NCBI GenBank assembly: GCA_015680685.1
Contig: MNCI01026431.1
Location: 1,022,328-1,086,327, forward strand
DNA length: 64,000 nt
Direction of reading: 5' to 3'
DNA from: Gnetum montanum
Taxonomy: Eukaryota > Streptophyta > Gnetopsida > Gnetales > Gnetaceae
Positions 54,867-64,000 of this stretch are shown one piece after another. The position numbers were made by a program, and so were the translations under genes. The first letter of the stretch is position 1. Each line of letters opens with the position of its first letter. The notes below the pieces were generated by a model, which saw only the letters and a program-made list of their open reading frames with translations, was not told the DNA's origin and ran no database searches.

Positions 54867-55953
54867 TGATGAGTGGCGAGGTACCCCTACACTCAACCAT
54901 ACGAATACGAGCGTGCACGCGCGATCCGGTCGAACTCCGCAGACTAAATGCCTTAACACCACAAGAAACACTTGGGGTTAATCGTTCGTTGTCTTCCCAG
55001 GCTTGCTTGTAAGTGTCACGGTGTATGGTTAAGCAAGTCTGAGGTATGTGATTTTTTTGGTATTTTTCGGTTTATCTTCTATGCTATCAGAGGAAAGGGT
55101 TGAGAAACTAAGCTAACTCTAACTAATGTCCTAAGTCTAAATTAACTAGCGTCAGCATCCGTTCCCACTTACCGGACACACCCTGAACTATGCAACTGTG
55201 GCTTACCAAACGCTAATCGTTACTGGGATCACCACACGTAACGCAAGTGCTCGAAGTGGTCGTACTGAGGCACCTATTTAGCTTAAGTGTGATAAGCAGC
55301 CGATTCCTTAGCTAGCCGTACACACCCATGGGTGCTCGTAACTAAGTCGTACTTATCACACGTTCTAGCCTAGCAATGAGTAGCCGATTCCTTGACTAGC
55401 CGTACACATTGGACTGCCACTAGGATTACCAAGCGCAGAATCCTGGAATACGCTACTGGGTTACTAAGCAGCCAATGCTTGTAATCAAGTCGTACTCATG
55501 CGTTGCGACAAGCAACCGATTCCTTGACTAGCCGTACACGTCCGTAGACGCTCGTAATCAAGTCGTACTTCTGTGCACTAGGAAAGCAGTAAATAAACAA
55601 TAATAAAACCATGTACTGCAAGGTTTATCCAATCAAGTTCATCTTTATTGCCGTACACAACTTGGGTTCAGGTTACAAGCTGCTCGAATAAAGAGTCGTT
55701 CACTCTAGGACTCCTACTGCGGGCACATGGGAAAAATTCTAACTCTGGAGTGATCAATCTACTAGAGCTTCACTACCTCTAGCCAGGATTGGGAAATGAA
55801 GGAAGTGTCGCCTCTTATTTATAGATATGGCGGCGGGACGCGATATTGCGTATGCGATATCGCGTATGCGATATCGCAGGGGAAGACGCGATATCCCGTA
55901 CGCGATATCGCATGGGATGCGATATCGCGGCACATGCAGGTCGCGTCTCATCA
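54867..55953 (-). repeat. 5' LTR of young gag-pro element
   Basis: 1,087 bp, same structure as the 3' LTR; the GCGATATCGC palindrome block (55838-55930) is longer here, with additional copies. TATA box on the minus strand at about 55812-55824. Confidence 0.92.
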
Positions 55954-55958
55954 ACAAG

Positions 55959-56489
55959 TGTGGCTAGAATTTGTTAAAGTACTACCTTACTTACATAGCC
56001 TAGAATCATTTGGTCAATGCATAGTCCAATATTTGTGTGGTTAATAAAGCTTATGATTTTCCCTCATTCTACCATTGATGCCTTAAACACTAAAATACTA
56101 AAAATATTTATTTATTTCTCATTTTCTTAAGCTATGAAGATTCATCCTTACCCAAAGAGGTCATAACTATATGACATGGTGTTAGGCCATCAAGGCTATA
56201 ATTAAGAGCCACTTTTTTTGCATTTCATCTATGGTGTTGTAGTTGTTTCCAAGAGGGATTGTAGTGGATGTGTGTTTATTATTGTTTGTTTCTTATAATT
56301 ATAAAACTCATAAAATTATAAAATATAAAATTATAATTATTTCTCTACCTCTCATTGTGGTAACATAGGTTTTGATTTGTATTATATGTATTATAGTATC
56401 TTTTACATTTCTTTAACGTAACAATATACATAAGTGTTCTTGGCAATCCACTTAACATCATCTTTGAAGCTTCTGACTAGATCACACTA
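55959..56489. other. Unassigned AT-rich DNA
   Basis: Continuation of the DNA into which the young element inserted. An AAATTATAA-rich stretch at 56290-56340. No coding or repeat assignment. Confidence 0.4.
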
Positions 56490-57503
56490 CTATTTATATG
56501 ATAAATCCCATTGGTTGAAAACTAATATGGCCCCCCTATCATTGATGTCATTAGCTACTCTACTAAATGGGTAGAAGTTGTCATAGTATTTGACTCCATT
56601 GCTGCAATAGTTACAAAACTCTTCCAACAACTAGTAGTAAGTAAGTGTGGTATGCCTAGAGCACTAATTTCTAATAATGGTATATGGGTACTACCTTTAA
56701 GAAGTTAATGCAACACTTAGGGGTTGCTTATAACTTCAAAACACTATATCATTTCAAAGTAAATGATCAAGTTGAAGTAACCAATAAGAAAATTAGATGT
56801 ATACTTATGAGGAAACTTAGCAAGTATAGGTGACGTTAGAGCATGAAATTAAATGATGTTTTATGGGCTTATTGCTCTACATGTAAGATCCCTATAGGCA
56901 ATTCCCCTTAAGAATTAGTGTATGATAAGTTATTTAAATTGCCCATTCAAATAGAACTTTGTATATTAAATATAATATGTGAGCTTAACCTTGATTTTGG
57001 TCTTGCACAAAAAGAATATTTGATGAACCTTATTGTATCAAATAAAAATAGAAGAATATAACTAATGTTAAATGAGGTCCATAAAAAGTATACCAAAATA
57101 TGACATAATGCAAGGATTACAATGTAGAATTTAAATCAAGTGATAAGATCCTCTACTTGAATCACAATCATGTGCTATAATGTACTAAGTTTTAAGCACT
57201 CTCGGAAGAATCTTATATCATCCATTTTACATTCATATCAGCATCTTACAAATATACCATCTTGATTATCCACAAAAACTCATTTTAATCAACATATAAT
57301 TAATTAATCCATTTATCCAAGTAGTCTTAAACTCATCCTCAAACTTTACCGCTATGATAGCCTAATTCATTTTATGTATCTTCATCATAAACCTTAGTCA
57401 TGGAAGAGATACTTGTTTTAATTAAAATTATTGTGAGGTAATTTTGTACCTTTTTTTAACACTTTTTTATTTCTAATTATTTTCATATATTTTTATTTCT
57501 TAA
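56490..57503 (+). pseudogene. pol: Integrase remnant of a second plus-strand Athila-like copy
   Basis: Translation gives IIDVISYSTKWVEVV, FGMP-like CGMPRALISNNG (second catalytic Asp now Asn), a QVEVTNKKI-type segment at about 56770 and LNDVLWAYCSTCKIPIGNSP-like text to 57000, with many stops. It is followed at about 57390 by the family block CTTAGTCATGGAAGAGATA and a T-rich tract. The element is interrupted at CTTAA (57499-57503) by the minus-strand element and continues after 62831. Upstream pol is missing. Confidence 0.65.
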
Positions 57504-58342
57504 TGATTAGTGGTGAGGTACCCCTATGCCTAACCATACGAATCACAAGCATTCACACACAATCTGATCTAGTTTTGTGGATGGGACTAGTTGTGGTATG
57601 TAGATTGTTAGGCTTGGATCACAGTTCACTATCTTCCCACTTGGACTAGTGGTAGCTTTGTCACGTATGGTTTAGTCCAAATTGAGGCATATGATGTTGT
57701 TTAATTCTATGCTACTCCTAATGATGATAAAAAGAGATAAATTAACTAAGCTAATGAATAGTGGAAAATAAAATCTAAACTGGCCTAGCTAGCCTAACAC
57801 AAGTACCTATTCCACTTTCCTAAACACATCCTAAACACATATAGCACTATTGGGCTACTAAATGTTAAGCGTTGCTAGGTTACCAAGAACTATATGTATG
57901 CTTGAAGTGGTCATGCTTGTGATCATTAACAACTGGAAATTAATTGCTTAATTTAAATGCATAAAAGTAAATTGCATTAAAGGAAACATTAATCTATTCT
58001 CTGTGCTACAAGGATTATCAAAAGAGTTCATTTTTATTCCTATCACACTGCTATGCTTAGGTACATTAGTGTTTGAATAAAGATTTGTACACACTCAGAA
58101 TCTTGTTACGGGCACTCAAAAAATATTCTAACTCTAAAGGAAAAAAACTGTAAGAGCTTCGCTAACTATGACAAAAACTAATCTAAAAATCGTGAGCCCA
58201 AGTGCTATATTTATAGGTTGGTGTATACCCCTCGACATTAGATATTCGACATTGCATCTAGGCTCTGACATTGGATACCTGATGTCTAGGCTTTGATGTT
58301 GGGTACTTGACATTGGAGTAGATGAAACCATGTGATTCATCA
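57504..58342 (-). repeat. 3' LTR of older gag element
   Basis: 839 bp; shares GGTGAGGTACCCCTA, TGGACTAGTGGTAGCTTTGTCACG and CTATATTTATAGG (TATA on minus strand, about 58206-58218) with its partner LTR. CpG sites common in the younger LTR are mostly TG or CA here. Confidence 0.88.
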
Positions 58343-60879
58343 TACCCCCATGGTTGAATGAAAACTTGTTCTCAAGTGAAGAAGAGGAGGAACAAGTTTC
58401 TTATAAAATACTGGGAAGGTATGGGATTATTAACTAACATACAACTAACTCAGATGGAATGGACAAAATCTAAGTGCCCAAGTGTAGAGATTTATAATCT
58501 TTACAAAATTGGGTGTTCATGATAAGAGAAATGGAAACCTTGAATATAACTAACATCCAACACCTCCTGGTAGCTAAAGAGCAAGTAGAAGATTCCATGA
58601 TCATGAACAGTCCTCATCATGTGGTACTACTACATCATGCTTGGTGAAGATAGTCTTGCTTCTAGACCATGCTTCTTACTACAATTACATCAAAATCATA
58701 TATTAGTACACAATATGTAACATAGAGCTGGTAAGTACCCTGTCTCGTCGATGGTTATACTTGTCTAGGTTGTGATTGTGGTAGATTTATTCCTTTAGGA
58801 GTGTTAGCGGGAAGGCTGACAAATAGGATAAAATAGATAAGCGATCCATTAAATTTAAAAAATTTCTATACAAGAAAATATTTGAAGAGGGTTTAAGAAT
58901 TCACAACAATGAAAAGGAAAGTGGATGTCATTAATGAGGTAAAAAAAAGAATTTGATTGTAAGAGCGTCTAAGGATAAAGAACTAACTAACCCAACCAAA
59001 AGATATGCAAGTGGGTCCTTCCCAAAGCAGGCACAGGTCTTTTATTGCCCTTGCACAACTTCAACCAAGGAGTTTTTGTGGATGATTAATGGTTATGAAA
59101 GGTTAAGTACAAAAACCCAAAAGAAACTACCTAAGAATCTTGACACATCAAACTAGGAGATTAAAAAAGAACATGAAACTGGCAGTGAGGTGAGACATGG
59201 AAAACATAGATGGATGAGAGAGAGAGAAATGGAATTCCTGATTAAGGTTACATGAAGTCACTTGTGGATTTTATGGTTAAATGACTTGATAGGATCCATC
59301 ATTAGTCTAGACCAAAAGCAACCACATTCAATGACTTCGCATTGCCATTGTAAGACCAATTCATCCCCTTGCACACAAGACTGCCCCCATAGAAAAACCA
59401 CCATTCCTTATTAGAGAAGAAAAGAGAAGTAGGAAGTGAGGAAGAGCCTTAGTTAGAGGGGACCTTTAGGCATGGGTAACATATTTTCCTAGTCCCATAA
59501 CTAGTGCCTATAGTCTATTTATTTTGTATAAGGGGTGTGCTTTGAATTTTTGTCATTTTTTATGAGAACCACACCATGCAAAGACTTATTTAACTTCCTT
59601 TATTTGGTTGACATAAAACGTTAAGAAGTCCATGAAAACACACATGCATTGAGGCAAATAGAAAGGCACAAAGAATATTGAATTTCCTTGAAGTCACACC
59701 CTGTCCAAACCTTTGAATTCTTTCCAATTCTAGAAACTACCAAAGCCACAAGTTCATTAAAGCTTTGTTAATGAAAAAGAGACTACACATTTCTAGAATA
59801 GGGAAAACCATAGAGTTTGTGGATGGGTGGATGTCGTGAACTCACTACCTATTGCATGAAAAAGAACCATGTCCTAATCATCAGTAACAAAATTCAAAGC
59901 TAGAATCCATACATTAATAATCAAATAAAAAAAATAGTACATACCACCATCAAACAATGTATTACCACTGTACCTAGCACTTATTAACAGAAAGTTAGAA
60001 AATCACACCAAAAGAAAATAAAAGAAGATATCAAATAAAGTGTAAAATTTTCAAGAAATAGCAAATGTACTAATGATGGTGTAAAATAAAAATTAGAAAA
60101 TATTAATAAAATGAAAACAAGAAGATGTAAAATAAAGAATGTGTAAAATAAGAAGATGTAAAACAAAACATGTGTAAAACAAAAAGGTGAAAACACTTAA
60201 GAATCCCAAAGCTTAGAATGGGGGGTAACCCCCATGACTAAACATTTGGCCATGCTAAGGATTAATTAGTGGATAAATAGGATCCATGCATGTATAAAAC
60301 ATTAGTAACCATTCATGCCCTAGCCATTGGGTGTCTATTGGTGGTGTGGTGGATGGGTAGAAAAATTGTTGGTCACACACTTGATGGTTAAATGTATGGT
60401 GGATCAGGGTATGAGGTGTGTTAACGTTATGGATGTTTGGTCCATAATTTCACCCTTGATCATGATATAATATGCATGGATTTATTTTTCTTCCTACACT
60501 ATTAGATTCATTGGTTTAGTGTTCCTAATTGTTTCTTGGTTCTATATCCTTGGTTTAGTGTAGTTTCCTAGCTTGTTTTGCATGATCTTCTCCTAGACTG
60601 TCTCGATGAGAGTTGTAACATTTTCACATATCCATTTGGACATCCTATTAAACTTTGCTTCAAGTTCATTAATAGACTTCTATATCAACAAGATTTTTTG
60701 CAGAACCAGCTTATCGAGAGTGGTTTCATTCTTCTTATCATAGATCTAGACCTTCTTCTGTTGAAGAGTTGGGTCCCATTGATATTTCCCAACATTCTCC
60801 CATTTGCATATCTCTCCTTCTTCTTTTGCCACATGTTTGATCAGCTCTTGGATTTGCTGGGCCTAGAGCTCATATAATT
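58343..60879 (-). other. 3' UTR and gag C-terminal remnant of older element
   Basis: 58343-60240 aligns in order with the 3' UTR of the plus-strand copy (41992-43520). 60560-60879 corresponds to the region after the gag domain in the younger element, heavily decayed. The protease active site was not found. Confidence 0.6.
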
Positions 60880-61560
60880 ACCCTAGGCCATACATCCCAA
60901 GGGTTTCCATTGTTTGATTATGAAGCCCATCTATGATGTGGAAAAGTTGTCTTTCCTTAGAGAAACCATGGCCTGGGCATTTATTCAGTAAGGCATAATA
61001 TCTATCTAAGGCCATGTCCAAGGGTTCATGTTGTTCTTGCATCTAGTCTTGGATCTATCTTCTCAAATTGGACATCCTTGCATAGGTTTGGTATTTCTTG
61101 TTGAAAAGTTATAACATTGTTGACCATTGTCAAATTGAACTTGGTCTCAATGATCTATACCATACTTCGGCTCTATCAATTAGTGTTCTAGGAAAGAGCT
61201 TAAGCTGTTGCCATCCACTTTCAATGTTGTAGGAAGCACATGCATCATGGAAGACTTGTAAATGATGTTGCAGATCTAAATCATAGCCTCTTGCAAATTT
61301 AGAAATATTATTCATATCAAGCTTGGGTAGGTGACTCTCTTTGCGATGCCTACAAGATATCTTAACTGCTTCTGTGATCTACATTAGGCACTTAGTGGCC
61401 AAAAAGGATTTTTTTGGTTGTGATGATGTTTTGTATGTTTGTGGTGATGTCTTTGACTTTTCTCATGGGTTTAATTTCAAATTTTAGTCTAACCCTTTAG
61501 TGGAGCCTTATCTCCATACCTATGTTCATCTTTGTTAGAACTAAATGTTGAAAGGGAAGA
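60880..61560 (-). pseudogene. gag: Gag remnant of older element
   Basis: Minus-strand frame 61130-61315 reads MNNISKFARGYDLDLQHHLQVFHDACASYNIESGW and LFPRTLIDRAEVWY, clearly homologous to the gag domain of the younger element. The CPGHGFSKERQLF region at about 60950-60980 aligns with the TGA site there and has no stop at that position. Other stops and frameshifts are frequent. Confidence 0.8.
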
Positions 61561-61975
61561 GAAGGATGAGGAACTGAAAGGATTGCCATGGCTTCTATGG
61601 TGTTTCCTAGGATCCCTTAATTTATTGTTTCTAGATTTTGGGGAGGTCTTAGGCCAAGAGGCCTCCCCTGGTCCAAGGCTTACATCATCTCCTCCAAGAT
61701 TTTCTATCTTAAGTGAATGTACTCTTTAAGTGTTTTCAGGGTGGTCATGAACATAAGAAACCCTTGCTTATAGTTGGTCACTCCAATTTTCTTCATCGTA
61801 TATCTCATTAGTTCTCCAATGAATGTTTTTACTATATAGTGTAGTATCGCTTCCTTATGAGAGAGACATTGTTGTTGGTTTATGATGTGTGTGATTTAAT
61901 ATTTCCTAAAAGATATATCATTAATACCTTTACAATGATTGTGTATAATGTAACTAATCTAGATGACTAGCACCA

Positions 61976-61993
61976 TCCCTGAAAATGGTGCTA
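61976..61993 (-). other. Mutated tRNA-Asp primer site
   Basis: Minus strand TAGCACCATTTTCAGGGA; 12 of 18 bases match the intact site at 54848, five of six differences being transitions. Confidence 0.7.
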
Positions 61994-61994
61994 A

Positions 61995-62826
61995 TGATGA
62001 GTGATGAGGTACCCCTATGTCCAACTATATGAATCATAATAGTTCACAGACAATCTGGTTGAATTCTATGGATGGGACTAGTTGTGGTATCTAGATCATT
62101 AGGCTTTGATTGCAATTCACTATCTTCCCACTTGGACTAGTGGTAGCTTTGTCACGTATGGTTTAGTCCAAAGTGAGGCATATGATGTTGTCTAATTCTA
62201 TGCTACTCCTAATGATAATAAAGGGATATATTGACTAAGCTAATGAATAGTGGAAACTAAGATCTAAACTAGCCTAGCTAGCCTAACACAAGTACCCGTC
62301 CCACTTTCTTGAACACATCCTGAACACATATAACGCTGTTGAGCTACCAAACATCAAGCATTGCTAGGTTACTAAGCACTATATGTATGCTCAAAGTGGT
62401 TGTGCTTGTGTTCATTAACAACTGGAAATTAATTGCTTAATTTAAATGCATTAAAGTGCATTAAATAAAACATTAATCTATTCTCAATTCTATAAGGATT
62501 ATAAAAAGAGTTCATTTTTATTCCTGTCACACTACTACACTTAGGTACATTAGTGTTTGAACAAAGATCTGTACACATCCAGAATCTTGTTGTGGGCACT
62601 TAGAAAATATTCTAACTCTAGAGGAAACAAACTACAAGAGCTTCACTAACTATGACAAAAACTAATCTGAAAATCATGAGCCTAAGCCCTATATTTATAG
62701 GCTATTGTATACCCCTTAACTTTGGATATTTGACATCACATCTGGGCTCCAACATCGAATACCTGATGTTGAGGCTCTAATGTTGGATACCCAACATCGA
62801 AGTAGATGAAAACATGTGATTCATCA
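61995..62826 (-). repeat. 5' LTR of older gag element
   Basis: 832 bp, TGATGAGTGATGAGG start and TGATTCATCA end on the plus strand. TATA on the minus strand near 62692-62702 (CTATAAATATAGG). Confidence 0.88.
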
Positions 62827-62831
62827 CTTAA

Positions 62832-63480
62832 TATGTTTTTTATTTTTTTATATTGTTTCTTTCTTGTATAATTTTCCATTTACTTGAGTCATTTTCTTTA
62901 TGTTTTACAAATGCTTTTCATACTTTTACTAATAAAATTATTAACAATGTACAAGAAATAACTTTGTTTATTATAATGTTGTTCTAGGACATCAAATTAT
63001 TGATAGAATAATTATGCATAGCAATGAGATCAAAATATCCATCCATTCCTTTTCATAAATAAGAGGTTCTAATCATGGGAACAATGTGGTCCTTATCATG
63101 TTGAAAACTAAAACTAATCCATGATCATTAGACCTTGAAGGACGGAGGAAGGACCAAAAGGGTTGGATAAGAGTGGGACATCTAGTGGATTAGTTAATTC
63201 TTTAGAATTTTACTTTGGCTTTGGCACATATTAATACACTATCACTTATGTTTTGATTGGTTAAAAAATAATATCTAATAGAAATTTTTCCCCATTTATA
63301 TCATTGAAAATACATGTGACCCATGCCTAAAGGTGGGATACTTTCAAGAATTCAATGCTTCCTTGAACTAGTTACATTCTAGGACTAGAGAGACATGTGG
63401 TCCATGCCAAAAGACTCTCCTCTAATTAATAGCCAAGGCTACTTACTCAAAAATTAAGGATTAATTAATTATTTTAAATA
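62832..63480 (+). other. 3' UTR continuation of second plus-strand Athila-like copy
   Basis: TTTTTTATTTTTTTATATTG tract, then GTTGTTCTAGGAC and ACATGTG.CCCATGCCTAAAGGTGG, matching the order of blocks in the 3' UTR at 42150-42830. No LTR was found after it. Confidence 0.5.
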
Positions 63481-63516
63481 ATTTTAATGTATCTTTTTAA
63501 TTTTCCTTATTTGAAC

Positions 63517-63600
63517 AATGACGTGTTAGCTTAGTGGTAAGACTTTTGATTTATAAGCCCTAAGTCATGGGTTTGATTTTGATAGGCAATGTTGATTAAT
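63517..63600 (+). mobile_element. SINE-like tRNA-related copy, second family
   Basis: GTGTTAGCTTAGTGGTAAG (A-box region) and AAGTCATGGGTTTGATTTTGATAGGCAATG (B-box region). Same blocks and spacing as the minus-strand copy at 36535-36620. Confidence 0.65.
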
Positions 63601-64000
63601 AAAATTATAATTAAATAATTATTTTTTGGGTTTTAAAAACCACACTTTCCCAACCCCTCCCCCCCTCCATACCTCCTCTTCCTTTTTCAAGTGATAATTT
63701 CATGTGATGATTAATTGGTCTCATGATGGTTGGCCCATAATGCAATACAATATCACTAGTAGCTCCATGGACTTGGTTTGTAATCCTAACAAATAAGTAA
63801 GATGATCATTTTAATCAAACTGTATATGTGGGACCTACTATTATAGGAAAATAAGCCTTATTGATGGAACAAAGGATGTTCCGTTGTAGAATGGGGGTTG
63901 GAGGAGTGCAGAGATCCTATTAGGTTCTATGCTATCTCAACCATAATAAATAGAACTACATGGCCTTGATTCCATTGTAAACCTTATCACATGGATATGT
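63601..64000. other. Unassigned end of window
   Basis: AT-rich DNA with a short C-rich run at 63653-63664. Nothing assignable. Confidence 0.4.

Larger units (their letters stand above)
48347..55953 (-). mobile_element. Young non-autonomous gag-pro LTR element (Athila-like)
   Basis: 7.6 kb with LTRs at 48347-49386 and 54867-55953, TGATGAG...CTCATCA ends, and a perfect target duplication ACAAG (48342-48346 and 55954-55958). It has a tRNA-Asp primer site, gag and protease, then non-coding DNA to the polypurine tract CATGGGGGTA. RT, RNase H and integrase are absent. The sequence just after the protease frame is the same block that follows integrase in the plus-strand copy, so pol seems cleanly deleted. 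LTRs differ by 5 substitutions and 1 indel over the first ~205 bp compared by eye, so insertion is fairly recent. Confidence 0.92.
57504..62826 (-). mobile_element. Older non-autonomous gag element, same family
   Basis: 5.3 kb; LTRs 57504-58342 and 61995-62826 with TGAT[TG]AG...TTCATCA ends and a perfect target duplication CTTAA (57499-57503, 62827-62831). Same layout as the 48347 element: gag remnant on the minus strand, no RT or integrase, polypurine-like AACCATGGGGGTA at the LTR (58343) and AGTCATGGGGG at 60225. LTRs and gag are much more diverged than in the younger copy. It inserted into the T-rich 3' UTR of a plus-strand member of its own family. Confidence 0.9.

Overview
The window is AT-rich plant nuclear DNA made almost entirely of nested, decayed mobile DNA. 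The evidence is Ty3/gypsy and Ty1/copia LTR retrotransposons, a hAT DNA transposon, tRNA-related SINEs and an endogenous pararetrovirus of the Caulimoviridae type. Only one likely host gene stands out, an Agenet (Tudor-like) domain gene on the minus strand near 38 kb. The nesting, old LTRs and long gene-poor stretches fit a large seed-plant genome; a gymnosperm is plausible, but nothing here proves the lineage. Single ambiguous bases lie at 5062, 5300 and 14541.

Layout. (1) 1-6680: 3' half of a plus-strand Ty3/gypsy element of the Tat lineage, recognised by its second, archaeal-type RNase H. It has an array of short tandem repeats behind pol and a long 3' LTR. (2) 6909-29224: a mosaic built around an endogenous caulimovirid. 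The viral parts run protease, reverse transcriptase, RNase H, promoter-like region, tRNA-Met primer site, first viral ORF, coat-protein zinc knuckle. This is a circular genome order opened between coat protein and protease. A ~650-bp repeat sits at both outer edges. A hAT element (9138-12619, with LRR-gene remnants inside) interrupts the viral RT. A 2.4-kb copia element (13066-15485) carrying a GC-rich gene fragment sits inside a 156-bp tandem array of viral sequence. An unclassified 1.8-kb insert breaks the first viral ORF. The right-hand edge repeat was split by a minus-strand 7.2-kb copia element (21854-29068), whose 5' LTR later received a solo LTR (26588-28525).

(3) 29225-37669: mostly unassigned DNA with SINEs, a 74-bp tRNA-like tandem repeat, low-complexity tracts and a possible distal exon. 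(4) 37670-38158: Agenet-domain gene. (5) 39480-63480: a nest of one Athila-like Ty3/gypsy family. Two old plus-strand copies retain pol. Two minus-strand copies with complete LTRs and perfect 5-bp target duplications (48347-55953 and 57504-62826) lack RT and integrase. The younger one keeps gag and protease with a single in-frame stop. These look like non-autonomous derivatives that would depend on pol from full-length relatives.

No element appears intact. Damage is dominated by C-to-T and G-to-A changes (CAG/CAA to stop, loss of catalytic Asp, Glu and Cys), as expected for long-silenced, methylated repeats. Order of events can be read from the nesting: virus and flanking repeats first, then hAT, small copia and large copia, then the solo LTR; in the right half, plus-strand Athila-like copies first, then the minus-strand non-autonomous ones.
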